This document shows, piece after piece, positions 1-7,477 of a DNA stretch of 64,000 bases. The DNA is from Ruminococcus sp. (GTDB lineage: Bacteria > Bacillota > Clostridia > Oscillospirales > Acutalibacteraceae). How positions within the stretch are numbered: the first letter of the stretch is position 1; each line of letters opens with the position of its first letter. The position numbers were made by a program, and so were the translations under genes. The notes under the pieces were generated by a model. That model did not search any database, had not been told where the DNA came from, and saw nothing but the letters and a program-made list of their open reading frames with translations. Where the stretch lies: contig SFCS01000006.1 of assembly GCA_004558485.1 (NCBI GenBank), positions 14,041 to 78,040 on the forward strand, given 5' to 3'.

Positions 1-1361
1 TAGTTGCCACCCGTGTTGTAGCCGCAGTGACCGCTCACCGTCATATAGTAGACAGAGAACGGCTGCTTGCCGATATACTGCGGCGCCGTGAAGCGCATCA
101 TTTCCAGATCGCTCTCCGGCCAGGTCGGCTTCACGCCCGCCTCCATGCCGTTGCCCATGCCGATATAGTCGGCATAGCCGAGATTTTTGTGCGTCTTATC
201 TCTGCCGTAATAGGAATAGGTGTGGTCGTGATAGGCGACGCTGAAATAGCCGAGCCGTTTCAGTTGATTGCCCATGGTGAGATAGAGATTGTGACCGATC
301 GTCTGTTTCATGCTGGACACGCCCGCCGTCGGCACAAGCCCCATGACATTGGAGTATTCACCTGTCGAGGTGCTGCCGCCCCATGCGGGCTGATAATAGT
401 CGGTGAATTTGATGCCCTTGTTGGCAAGGCGATAGAGCGTCGGCGTCATTTGCGGGTCGATGACCTCGGCGGAAAACGCCTCCGCTGTGATGAAAATAAG
501 GTTTTTGCCCTTGAAAAGTCCGGTGTATTCGTTCTGCTTCGAGGGGGTGAGTGAGGCGACATAGCGGTGCATCGCCGCGAGCTTTTCGTCGCTCGTCGCG
601 GCGGCAAGCGCCTCGAAATCGAGGTTCATGACATTGTCCCCATACACTATGGGCTCCGGCTCTTGCGGCGGCTCATCCTTCGGCTCGGTGTCCACATCGT
701 CAAATTCGCCGTCGCCGGGGAACAGCAGATGGCCGAAGTCCAGCCGCAGCGCCGCGCCGAGACCGAAACCGCGCACCGCGCCGTCAAAGTCATATTCATT
801 CGTATAGCGGTTTTTGTCAGGGGAGACGGTGAGCGCAAAAATGTGCGCGAGAAGGAACGCGACAACACAGAAAACGCCGAGCGCCAACCGCCGCCGCAGC
901 TTGTTGACGGGGCGCTCTTTTCTGCCGCGGTTAAAGATGCAGAAGAATACGATCGGCGCCGCCACCAGCAAAATGCGCCAAAGCCCGCCGAGAAGGATAG
1001 AAACGATCGTGCCGGAATATTCTCCGACCACGCCGCCCGCGCCGCTGAAGATGGAGCGCGGGGACATGAACATCTTGAAGAAATCCTGCACGAAATATTC
1101 CGTCAGGCAGGCGACGCCGCAGACGGAGGAAATGACGATCGCAATGACCCGCCGCACGGTGACGGTGCGCCCGAACGAGGCGGCAAACGCAAACAGAAAG
1201 CCCGCCGACAGCGCAAAAAGGGTGATGCACACAAAGCGCCAAAAGCTCGCGCCCTGCATGGTGAAAAAGTGCAAAAGCCACTCGTCATAGACGGCGACAA
1301 ACAGCAAAAGCGCCCAGTGAGGGATGCCCACCGTCTGTTCGCGGAAATGTTGTTGTTTCAA
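1..1361 (-). CDS. LTA synthase/phosphoglycerol transferase-like membrane sulfatase-fold protein (3' end off window)
   Basis: Reading the minus strand from a TTG at 1361 gives an open frame through the window edge (453 codons, C-terminus missing). The first ~170 residues hold about five hydrophobic segments. A proline/acid linker (DTEPKDEPPQEPEP) follows, then an extracellular alkaline-phosphatase-fold domain with KNLIFITAEAFS and WGGSTSTGEYSNVMGL, the latter placed where LtaS-family proteins carry the catalytic threonine. Family knowledge: these enzymes transfer glycerol-phosphate from phosphatidylglycerol to surface polymers. The TTG is chosen because AGGGAGAG lies 6-13 bases upstream and no in-frame ATG precedes the first membrane segment. 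Whether it makes true LTA or another phosphoglycerol modification cannot be told. Confidence 0.85.
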   Translation of the reverse strand, partial: MKQQHFREQTVGIPHWALLLFVAVYDEWLLHFFTMQGASFWRFVCITLFALSAGFLFAFAASFGRTVTVRRVIAIVISSVCGVACLTEYFVQDFFKMFMSPRSIFSGAGGVVGEYSGTIVSILLGGLWRILLVAAPIVFFCIFNRGRKERPVNKLRRRLALGVFCVVAFLLAHIFALTVSPDKNRYTNEYDFDGAVRGFGLGAALRLDFGHLLFPGDGEFDDVDTEPKDEPPQEPEPIVYGDNVMNLDFEALAAATSDEKLAAMHRYVASLTPSKQNEYTGLFKGKNLIFITAEAFSAEVIDPQMTPTLYRLANKGIKFTDYYQPAWGGSTSTGEYSNVMGLVPTAGVSSMKQTIGHNLYLTMGNQLKRLGYFSVAYHDHTYSYYGRDKTHKNLGYADYIGMGNGMEAGVKPTWPESDLEMMRFTAPQYIGKQPFSVYYMTVSGHCGYNTGGN

Positions 1362-1457
1362 GTGTATCTCTCCCTAATATATACTGAAAAATGATTTTTT
1401 TCGACAAGGTCAGTGTAGCACATCCCACCCCGAAAAGCAAGCCGAAAAATCCCGACG

Positions 1458-1487
1458 GAATGTCGTACAGGCAGGGCGGCATATGGT
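1458..1487 (+). promoter_or_regulatory. possible sigma-E-type promoter of sigK
   Basis: CATATGGT at 1480-1487 fits the sigma-E -10 pattern CATAnnnT, with a weak -35 (GAATGTC, 1458-1464) 15 bases upstream. The stretch from the -10 to the ribosome-binding site closely resembles that of spoIIP (27782-27803). In Bacillus, sigK is sigma-E dependent. The -35 is poor, so this is tentative. Confidence 0.35.
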
Positions 1488-1507
1488 TTGGTGAAGGGGG
1501 TCATTTT

Positions 1508-2203
1508 ATGTTTTCGGCGCTTTTTGAGCTTTTGTCCGGCGTTTTCTATATGGTGCTGCATGTCGCCACGGGCGGCAGCTTTCCGAAACCGCTCTCCGTC
1601 GAAAAGGAGCGCGCCTATTTTGTCGCGTTTCACGAGATGGGCGACAGGGAGGCGCGCAGCGCGCTCATCGAGCACAACCTGCGTCTGGTGGCGCACATCA
1701 TCAAAAAATACTATGCCGGTGCAAAGGATCAGGAGGATCTCATTTCCATCGGAACGATCGGGCTGATCAAGGCGGTGGACACCTTTGACTATACAAAAAG
1801 CCGCCGCCTGGCGACCTATGCGTCCCGCTGCATTGAGAACGAAATTCTGATGTATTTCCGCGCGGAGAAAAAATATGCGCAGGATGTGTCGCTGTCCGAG
1901 CCGATCGACACCGACAAGGAGGGACACCCGCTGACGCTGCTCGATGTGCTGGCGGACGAGAGCGATCTCGCCGCCAATGTGGATCTGCGGGTGAACAGCC
2001 AGCATCTGGCGCGGTATATCCGCGAATGTCTCACCGATCGGGAGATCGAGATCATCCGCTTGCGCTACGGGCTGTGCGGCGATCCGCTCACACAGCGTGA
2101 GGTCGCGAAAAAGCTCGGCATTTCGCGCTCCTATGTTTCCCGCATTGAGAAAAAAGCGCTCGAAAAGCTGCAAGAGCGCTTTGAACAACCCGACACCCCG
2201 TGA
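1508..2203 (+). CDS. sigK: RNA polymerase sporulation sigma factor, pro-sigma-K
   Basis: A 231-residue sigma-70 family protein. An N-terminal hydrophobic pro-sequence (FSALFELLSGVFYMVLHVAT, residues 2-21) ending before SFPKPLS is the hallmark of pro-sigma-K, which is membrane-tethered and cut by SpoIVFB in the mother cell. Region 2 (LIEHNLRLVAHIIKKY, then QEDLISIGTIGLIKAVDTFD) and region 4 with a helix-turn-helix (TQREVAKKLGISRSYVSRIEKKAL) are complete. The ATG at 1508 is preferred over upstream starts because GAAGGGGG lies just before it. The gene is uninterrupted: there is no skin-type element. It converges on dusB, with stops only 3 bases apart. Confidence 0.93.
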   Translation: MFSALFELLSGVFYMVLHVATGGSFPKPLSVEKERAYFVAFHEMGDREARSALIEHNLRLVAHIIKKYYAGAKDQEDLISIGTIGLIKAVDTFDYTKSRRLATYASRCIENEILMYFRAEKKYAQDVSLSEPIDTDKEGHPLTLLDVLADESDLAANVDLRVNSQHLARYIRECLTDREIEIIRLRYGLCGDPLTQREVAKKLGISRSYVSRIEKKALEKLQERFEQPDTP

Positions 2204-2206
2204 GGG

Positions 2207-3166
2207 TCATCCCTCCGTTACCCTGGTACAAAGCCGGGCAAGCTCCTCAAGCGTTGTGAGCTTGCCTGCCTCCACCCGCAGCGCCGCCGCACCCGGCAGC
2301 CCGCGCATATACCAGGCGGCATGCTTGCGCGCCTCCAAGACCGCGACGCGCTCGCCCTTGTAGTCTGCGGCAAGCGCCGTCTGACGGAAAAGCGTCGCCA
2401 TGCGACGGGAAAGCGGCGGCGGGGGCAGCGTTCTGCCCTCGCAGAGCAGGGCATTTATCTCGGTGAACAGCCACGGCGCGCCGAGCGCCCCTCTGCCCAC
2501 CATGATGAGATCGCAGCCGGTGTCCTCATACATGGCGGCGGCGTCCGCCGCCGTGAAAATGTCGCCGTTGGCAATGACGGGAATGGAAACGGCCGCCTTG
2601 ACGCGACGGATACAGTCGCGGTCAACGGGCGGGGCATACATCTGCGCGCGGGTGCGTCCGTGCACCGTCACGGCATCCGCACCGCCTGCCTCGACGGCAC
2701 GTGCGACCTCGACGGCAACATCCTCATCCTTTTGAAAGCCGCGGCGAATTTTTGCCGTCACCGGCACGGGCACGGCATCCTTCACCGCCCGCACGAGCTT
2801 CTCGCAAAGCTGCGGCTCAGCCAAAAGGGCGCTGCCGCAGTGATTGCCGACGATCTTCGGTGCGGGGCAGCCGAGGTTTATATCGATGATGTCGGGGCGG
2901 TATGCCATGGCGAGCTCTGCCGCCTTGGCCATGATGGCGGGATCGTCGCCGAAAAGCTGCACGGCGGCGGGACGCGCCGTGTCGTCCAGCGCCAAAAGCT
3001 CCCTGCTTTTGCGGTCGCCGAAAAGCAGCCCCTTGCAGCTCACCATTTCGCCGACCGTGTACGCTGCGCCGAAATCGACGCAGATTTGCCGAAACGCGCG
3101 ATCGGCGACACCCGCCATCGGAGCGAGTGCCGCCATGCCTTTTATCTCCACATTGCCGATAAACAT
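2207..3166 (-). CDS. dusB: tRNA-dihydrouridine synthase (DusB family)
   Basis: A 319-residue flavoprotein that reduces uridines in the tRNA D-loop with FMN and NADPH. The TIM-barrel signature is clear: APMAGVADRAFR near the N-terminus, then DINLGCPAPKIVGNHCGSALL, which holds the catalytic Cys of the NxGCP motif, then VTVHGRTRAQMY and PVIANGDI, and an FMN-phosphate loop at GCDLIMVGRGALGAPW. Length and motifs match bacterial DusB. The start lies 3 bases after the stop of the upstream deacetylase gene, so the two are probably co-transcribed. Its 3' end abuts that of sigK with no obvious terminator between them. Confidence 0.93.
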   Translation of the reverse strand: MFIGNVEIKGMAALAPMAGVADRAFRQICVDFGAAYTVGEMVSCKGLLFGDRKSRELLALDDTARPAAVQLFGDDPAIMAKAAELAMAYRPDIIDINLGCPAPKIVGNHCGSALLAEPQLCEKLVRAVKDAVPVPVTAKIRRGFQKDEDVAVEVARAVEAGGADAVTVHGRTRAQMYAPPVDRDCIRRVKAAVSIPVIANGDIFTAADAAAMYEDTGCDLIMVGRGALGAPWLFTEINALLCEGRTLPPPPLSRRMATLFRQTALAADYKGERVAVLEARKHAAWYMRGLPGAAALRVEAGKLTTLEELARLCTRVTEG

Positions 3167-3169
3167 ACC

Positions 3170-4201
3170 TTATCTCCCCGGATACCCGTTTTTATATACT
3201 TCACCCGCGACCGCGCCGCCGCGCCGTGCCGCCAAAAGCTCCGGCACAGTCACGAAGGTGTAGCCCTGCGCTTCCAGACGCGGCACAATGATCTTCACTG
3301 CATCCACGGTGGTGCGATAGATGTCGTGCATCAAAACGACGGAGCCGTCCTTGATGCCGCCCCTTGCGGCAAAGGCGGCGCTGACGATCTTGTCTGTGTT
3401 GCGGGACTGCCAGTCCTTGGTGTCCACACTCCAATGCACCAGCGGCAGCCCCATGTCCTTTGCGACCGCCTTGACGGTGTCGTTGGCGTTGCCGCCCGGT
3501 GCGCGCAGCATCACAGCGTCATGCCCGATTGCCGCGCGGATGACGGCATTGCAGTCGTCAATTTCCTTTTTCACACCGTCGGCGGACAGCCGCGGCAGGC
3601 GTGCATGATTTTGCGTGTGGTTGCCGACGGCATGTCCCTCCGCCTCCATGCGCTGAATAAGTGCGGGATACTTTGCGGCATTTCTGCCGATCAAAAAGAA
3701 AGTGGCGCGCACATGATGCTCCCGCAGAAAATCCAGCAGCTCTGCCGTGTATTGTCCCGGGCCGTCATCAAATGTGAGCGCCACCAATTTGGCTTTGTTG
3801 TCTGCGATCTGTCCCGCATCGGTTATCGCGGTCATGCCGTTTGCCGCTTTGAGGGACACCTGCATTTTCAGCTGTTCATTTTCTGCGGCAAGCGCGGCGT
3901 TTTGGCTTTTTTCGCTGCCGAGTTCATCGGAAAGACGGCTGTTTTCGCTCGAAAGACTGTCGTTTTTCTCCTGCAGCGCCGCGTTTTCCTCTTGCTTTTC
4001 GGAAAGCGCGGCACGAAGCCCTGCCTGCGCTTTCTGCAGCTGCACGGTGTACACCAGTCCCGCCGCGAGCGCGCAAAAGAGCACGGCGAGCAAGAGCGCA
4101 AAAACAATCACCCGCCGACGGCGCTGCCCTTTTGGCATATGTACGGGGGATGCGGCGACAACATCCACATCCTCCAAAGGTCCCGTGTCAAAGGTTGCCA
4201 C
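3170..4201 (-). CDS. membrane-anchored polysaccharide deacetylase (NodB domain)
   Basis: A 343-residue CE4-family protein. One transmembrane helix at about residues 29-52 (VIVFALLLAVLFCALAAGL) is followed by a coiled coil of ~60 residues (QEENAALQEKNDSLSSENSR) and an extracellular NodB domain. The metal and catalytic motifs are intact: TFDDGPG, HTQNHARLP, RAPGG, SVDTKDW and VVLMHD. Family members remove N-acetyl groups from peptidoglycan or related glycans. The arrangement (anchor, coiled coil, catalytic head) suggests action on the cell wall at a distance from the membrane. It sits directly upstream of dusB and downstream of the O-antigen-ligase-like gene in one minus-strand run. Confidence 0.9.
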   Translation of the reverse strand: MATFDTGPLEDVDVVAASPVHMPKGQRRRRVIVFALLLAVLFCALAAGLVYTVQLQKAQAGLRAALSEKQEENAALQEKNDSLSSENSRLSDELGSEKSQNAALAAENEQLKMQVSLKAANGMTAITDAGQIADNKAKLVALTFDDGPGQYTAELLDFLREHHVRATFFLIGRNAAKYPALIQRMEAEGHAVGNHTQNHARLPRLSADGVKKEIDDCNAVIRAAIGHDAVMLRAPGGNANDTVKAVAKDMGLPLVHWSVDTKDWQSRNTDKIVSAAFAARGGIKDGSVVLMHDIYRTTVDAVKIIVPRLEAQGYTFVTVPELLAARRGGAVAGEVYKNGYPGR

Positions 4202-4225
4202 TTTTCTTCATCCTTTGCGGTGTCA

Positions 4226-5659
4226 TCAATATCTGTGTCTTTCGATAAAAACAGGCTCGGCAAGCGGGCTGTAGGAACGACGCCGCCTGAACGACAGCAC
4301 CCGTGTCGGTTCGTGCAGATACAGTCTTGCCGCCGCCTCGGTCATGCCCATGAGCAGCATGCAGGTGCACAAAAGGCGCGGAATGAGCAGCGGGAAGTCA
4401 AACACCCCGTGCACACAAAGTGCCAAAAGCGCGCCGATGATGGCAAAGCCGAAGAGCTGTGCCTCGCGGTGCTGCGGCATTTTGAGCAGCGCCGCGCCGC
4501 GCCGCAGCAAAAGCCGCAAAATGCAGCAGAAAAGGAAAAGCGAAAGGATGCCGCCCTCCGAGAGAATTTCCAGAAACAGATTGTGCGCATGCTTGAACGG
4601 CAGACCGTAGCCGGACAGGATGTCCTGTGTGGTCTGTACGCCGACGCCCGCGCCGAAAAGCGGATGCTCACGCACGCTCAGTAGCACCTTTTTCCACATC
4701 ACGAAGCGCATGTGCACCGAATAGTCGTCGGCATAGCCCTCGGACATGATCTGATCGACCGCCTGCGACAGGCTCTCGGGGCGCTCATTTTCACTTTCCG
4801 TGACCGCGGATGCCGATTGCTGCGTGTTCTGCGGCACGGCGGAAAGAAGGCGGTTGCCGATGCAGGGCGGAATGAGCAGCACCACATAAATAACGGTCAG
4901 CACCGTCATCACAAAGCGCTTGCGAATAAACAGTGCGCAGAGCAGCAGCCCGACCGCGATGATCGCCAGATAGCCGCCGCGCGAGAAGGTAAAGCCCAGT
5001 CCGTACGCCGCGATGATGAGCGAAATGCGCGCCGCCGCCTTGGGCTTGGAGCGCGTACCCGTCAGGACGAAGGCGATGGAGAACGGGATGGACAAAACGA
5101 GATAGGCAGCCAGCAGGTTCGGGTTCGAGAAGGTACCCGACATGCGCTCGCCGAAGTTCTCGTTGCTGTACGGAATGTTCAAAAGGCGATAAAAGAAGCT
5201 GTCCGCCGCAAACCACAGCTTGCCGTTGATCTGCAGGTGGAACACTTCCCGCAAAAGATACTGAAGCACCGCCACGCCGCCGACAATACCCGTCACGGTC
5301 GTCATGCACAGCACTGCCGTGCGCAGGCGCTGCCGATCGGTGAGCACCGTCACCGCCGCGACATAGGCGCAAAAGACCGAGACCCACATTATCAGCGACC
5401 AAAAGCTGCCGACGAAATCGGTCGAATAGACAAGGCTGAATGCCATATACAAAAGATAGACCGCCATGAGCAGTCCGAGCTTGCCGAACGCGGGCGTTCT
5501 GCCGTTTTTCTTCGCGTCCCGCAGCGCCAAAAACAACGAGGCAAAGATCAGCGGAAAGCTGACATAGTCGGAGAAAAGCGGCGCCGCCGTCAAGAGCAGC
5601 ACGCTGTAAAACCACGGCTCGCGCCGCACGCTGATATACGCATCCTTCAGCTGACCCAT
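4226..5659 (-). CDS. O-antigen ligase-like polytopic membrane protein (Wzy_C/WaaL family)
   Basis: A 477-residue protein with about twelve hydrophobic segments and a large extracytoplasmic loop (about residues 270-330, SAVPQNTQQSASAV onward) followed by HPLFGAGVGVQTTQ and HAHNLFLEILSEGG, the GxG and HxHN-like motifs typical of the Wzy_C domain. Family members join or polymerise undecaprenyl-linked sugars at the outer face of the membrane. In a monoderm the likely target is a wall polysaccharide or teichoic-acid glycan, but this is inference. The start has AAAGGAGG upstream. It precedes the deacetylase gene by 24 bases, so an envelope operon is likely. Confidence 0.83.
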   Translation of the reverse strand: MGQLKDAYISVRREPWFYSVLLLTAAPLFSDYVSFPLIFASLFLALRDAKKNGRTPAFGKLGLLMAVYLLYMAFSLVYSTDFVGSFWSLIMWVSVFCAYVAAVTVLTDRQRLRTAVLCMTTVTGIVGGVAVLQYLLREVFHLQINGKLWFAADSFFYRLLNIPYSNENFGERMSGTFSNPNLLAAYLVLSIPFSIAFVLTGTRSKPKAAARISLIIAAYGLGFTFSRGGYLAIIAVGLLLCALFIRKRFVMTVLTVIYVVLLIPPCIGNRLLSAVPQNTQQSASAVTESENERPESLSQAVDQIMSEGYADDYSVHMRFVMWKKVLLSVREHPLFGAGVGVQTTQDILSGYGLPFKHAHNLFLEILSEGGILSLFLFCCILRLLLRRGAALLKMPQHREAQLFGFAIIGALLALCVHGVFDFPLLIPRLLCTCMLLMGMTEAAARLYLHEPTRVLSFRRRRSYSPLAEPVFIERHRY

Positions 5660-5770
5660 CTCTTTGCCTCCTTTCTTTTCATCACACAGGGCACACTACC
5701 CTTATTATGCCTTTATCTTAGCACGGCAAACCGGTAAATACAAGAAAGGTTACAAAACTGTAATAAAGAA

Positions 5771-5878
5771 AGCCGCTGAAAAATCCGCGGGAGCGGTGTC
5801 AAGCGCCCTTCGGCGTATAAGAAATACGCCACGAAGGGCACTTTCCTCCCTCGCGGTTTTTGAGCGGCTTTTGAAAAA
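5771..5878. repeat. ~105-bp imperfect palindromic intergenic element (copy A)
   Basis: Outer arms AGCCGCTGAAAAATCCGCGG and (reverse complement) AGCCGCTCAAAAACCGCGA enclose an inner hairpin, GCCCTTC-GGCGTA ... TACGCC-GAAGGGC. The GAAAAATCCGCGG motif recurs at 5873-5885. The 3' arm (TTTCCTCCCTCGCGGTTTTT) resembles the matching part of the element at 53828-54097 (TTTCCTTGCTCCTGCGGTTTTT), and both have inner stems built on (G/T)CGTAT...ATACGCC. Probably one dispersed family of structured, non-coding repeats. Confidence 0.6.
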
Positions 5879-5886
5879 TCCGCGGC

Positions 5887-5915
5887 AAAAAGCGGCTGCC
5901 CGCAGGCAGCCGCTT
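5887..5915 (-). terminator. rho-independent terminator of apt
   Basis: The stem AAGCGGCTGCC/GGCAGCCGCTT with a 4-base loop is followed on the minus strand by TTTT, 22 bases beyond the apt stop codon. Confidence 0.8.
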
Positions 5916-5936
5916 TCAGGATTCGGAGCTTATGAT

Positions 5937-6461
5937 TTATTTTCCGTCATAGCAGATGACGGACGCCACATCATACTTTTTCAGCTTTTCGCGGGCGTTC
6001 AGCCCCGCAAGCTCGATCAGAAACAGCATCTTGACGATCTTGCCGCCCAGCTCCTCGCAAAGCTCCGCGGCGGCCTTGATCGTGCCGCCGGTGGCGATGA
6101 GATCGTCCACCAGCACCACCCGCTGTCCGGGCTTTATTGCATCCTTGTGCATTTCGATGACGGCAGTGCCGTATTCGAGGTCATATTCCTTTTTCACCGT
6201 TTCGCACGGCAGCTTGCCCTCCTTGCGGATGAGCACAAACGGCTTGTGCAGGTTATAGGCAAGCGGCATGCCGAGGATGAAGCCGCGGGACTCCGTTCCG
6301 GCGATGACATCGAAATCGAGCCCGTCGAGCCTTTTCTGCATCTCGTCGATTGCCAGGTGCAGTCCGTCCGCATCCTGCAAAACACTTGTCAGATCGCGGA
6401 AAATGATGCCCTTTTCGGGAAAATCGGGGATGCTGCGCACATAGTCTTCCAATTTTTTCAT
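5937..6461 (-). CDS. apt: adenine phosphoribosyltransferase
   Basis: A 174-residue purine salvage enzyme: adenine + PRPP to AMP + PPi. The PRPP-binding loop VVLVDDLIATGGT (about residues 116-128) is intact. FVLIRKEGKLP and the N-terminal IPDFPEKGIIFRDLTSVL are characteristic of Apt rather than of other type-I phosphoribosyltransferases, and the length is typical. It follows the DegV gene by 26 bases on the same strand and ends at a strong terminator. Confidence 0.95.
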   Translation of the reverse strand: MKKLEDYVRSIPDFPEKGIIFRDLTSVLQDADGLHLAIDEMQKRLDGLDFDVIAGTESRGFILGMPLAYNLHKPFVLIRKEGKLPCETVKKEYDLEYGTAVIEMHKDAIKPGQRVVLVDDLIATGGTIKAAAELCEELGGKIVKMLFLIELAGLNAREKLKKYDVASVICYDGK

Positions 6462-6487
6462 GACAAAGAACGACCTTTCGAAAACAG

Positions 6488-7342
6488 TTATTTCGTAATA
6501 AACAGCACACCCAGCGTGTTCGGTCCGCAGTGAGAAGAAATGGTGCAGCCTGCGCGCGTGACCAAGATCTCGTCAAAGCGCTGATACTTTTTCACAAGCT
6601 CCCGCACCATGTCGATGCGCTCCTCGGAGATGCCGGAATGGGTGATGAAGATGCGCGTGGGAACGATGTCGTCGCGCCCCTCCAGCTGATCGGCAACATA
6701 CTGCTCGAGCGCTTTGTCGAGAGAGCCGCGGTATTTCTTGTCGACGCCCATCGAGCCGTCGGCATTGTCCACGCGGATGGAGGGCTTGAGGCGCAAAAGG
6801 TTTGCGCCGAACATGGCAAGCGCCGAGCAGCGGCCGCCCTTGTAGAGATATTCCAGCGTGTCGATGACAAAGCTGGCGCTCACTCTGCCCGCAATTTCAT
6901 TCAGCTCTGCAACGATGTCTGCCGCCGCCATGCCCTTTGCGATGCGTTCGGCGGCCTCGATAACGAGATGACCCGTGCCCGTGGAAAGGTTGCGGCTGTC
7001 CACGGGATAAACACCGGGCAGCTCCTCTGCCGCCAGCTTGCAGTTGTTGTGCGAGCTGGAGAGCGCCGAGCCGATGTTGATGTGGATGACCTCATTGCCC
7101 GCCTCGATGAAGGGCTTGAAGCAGTTGATATATTCCGAAACATTGGCCGCCGCCGTCTTGGGCAGCACGCCCTTTTCGGCATGGGTGGCATAGATGGTGT
7201 CGGGATCGATGTCTATGCCGTCCAGATAGCTGTTTTCGCCCTCCAGAACATGCAGGGGGACAAGGTGTACATTATACTTTTCGAGCAATTCCTCGCTGAG
7301 ATCACAGGTGCTGTCGGCACAAAGAATGATATTTTTTGCCAA
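6488..7342 (-). CDS. DegV family fatty-acid-binding protein
   Basis: A 284-residue protein with the DegV fold: N-terminal AKNIILCADSTCDLSEELLEKYNV, HINIGSALSSSHNNCKLAAE in the lipid-binding region, FVIDTLEYLYKGGRCSA, and C-terminal TRAGCTISSHCGPNTLGVLFI. Family knowledge: DegV/FakB proteins hold fatty acids, in some cases for phosphorylation by FakA. The start is taken as TTG at 7342, because GGAAG precedes it and homology begins there; the upstream in-frame ATG would add 40 low-complexity residues that overlap the promoter. Divergent from the rhamnosidase operon. Confidence 0.88.
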   Translation of the reverse strand: MAKNIILCADSTCDLSEELLEKYNVHLVPLHVLEGENSYLDGIDIDPDTIYATHAEKGVLPKTAAANVSEYINCFKPFIEAGNEVIHINIGSALSSSHNNCKLAAEELPGVYPVDSRNLSTGTGHLVIEAAERIAKGMAAADIVAELNEIAGRVSASFVIDTLEYLYKGGRCSALAMFGANLLRLKPSIRVDNADGSMGVDKKYRGSLDKALEQYVADQLEGRDDIVPTRIFITHSGISEERIDMVRELVKKYQRFDEILVTRAGCTISSHCGPNTLGVLFITK

Positions 7343-7386
7343 GCGTATCTTCCTTTCGTTCGGTGATGGGTGTGCGCAACAAGGTG

Positions 7387-7415
7387 AGTATAGCATATTC
7401 TTCCCGAAATTACAA
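7387..7415 (-). promoter_or_regulatory. sigma-A-type promoter for the DegV gene
   Basis: Minus strand TTGTAA (7410-7415), 17-base spacer, TATACT (7387-7392), about 45 bases before the TTG start. Confidence 0.65.
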
Positions 7416-7422
7416 GAAAATG

Positions 7423-7451
7423 TTGCACAAACCGCGCCGGTGGTGTAAAAT
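7423..7451 (+). promoter_or_regulatory. sigma-A-type promoter for the 7478-13023 operon
   Basis: TTGCAC (7423-7428), 17-base spacer, TAAAAT (7446-7451), 26 bases before the first ATG. It is back-to-back with the DegV promoter. Confidence 0.65.
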
Positions 7452-7477
7452 ACATCTATCAAAGAGGGGGTGGCGTC

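Noticed and set aside
1391..1507. Longer N-terminus for sigK from 1391
   Set aside because: It would place ~39 unrelated residues before the pro-sequence, whereas ATG 1508 has a strong RBS and matches the family start.
2321..4684. A 787-codon open frame on the plus strand antisense to dusB, the deacetylase gene and the ligase-like gene
   Set aside because: The minus strand carries three genes with intact motifs here. The long frame is a by-product of GC-rich codon use, and its translation has no recognisable domain.
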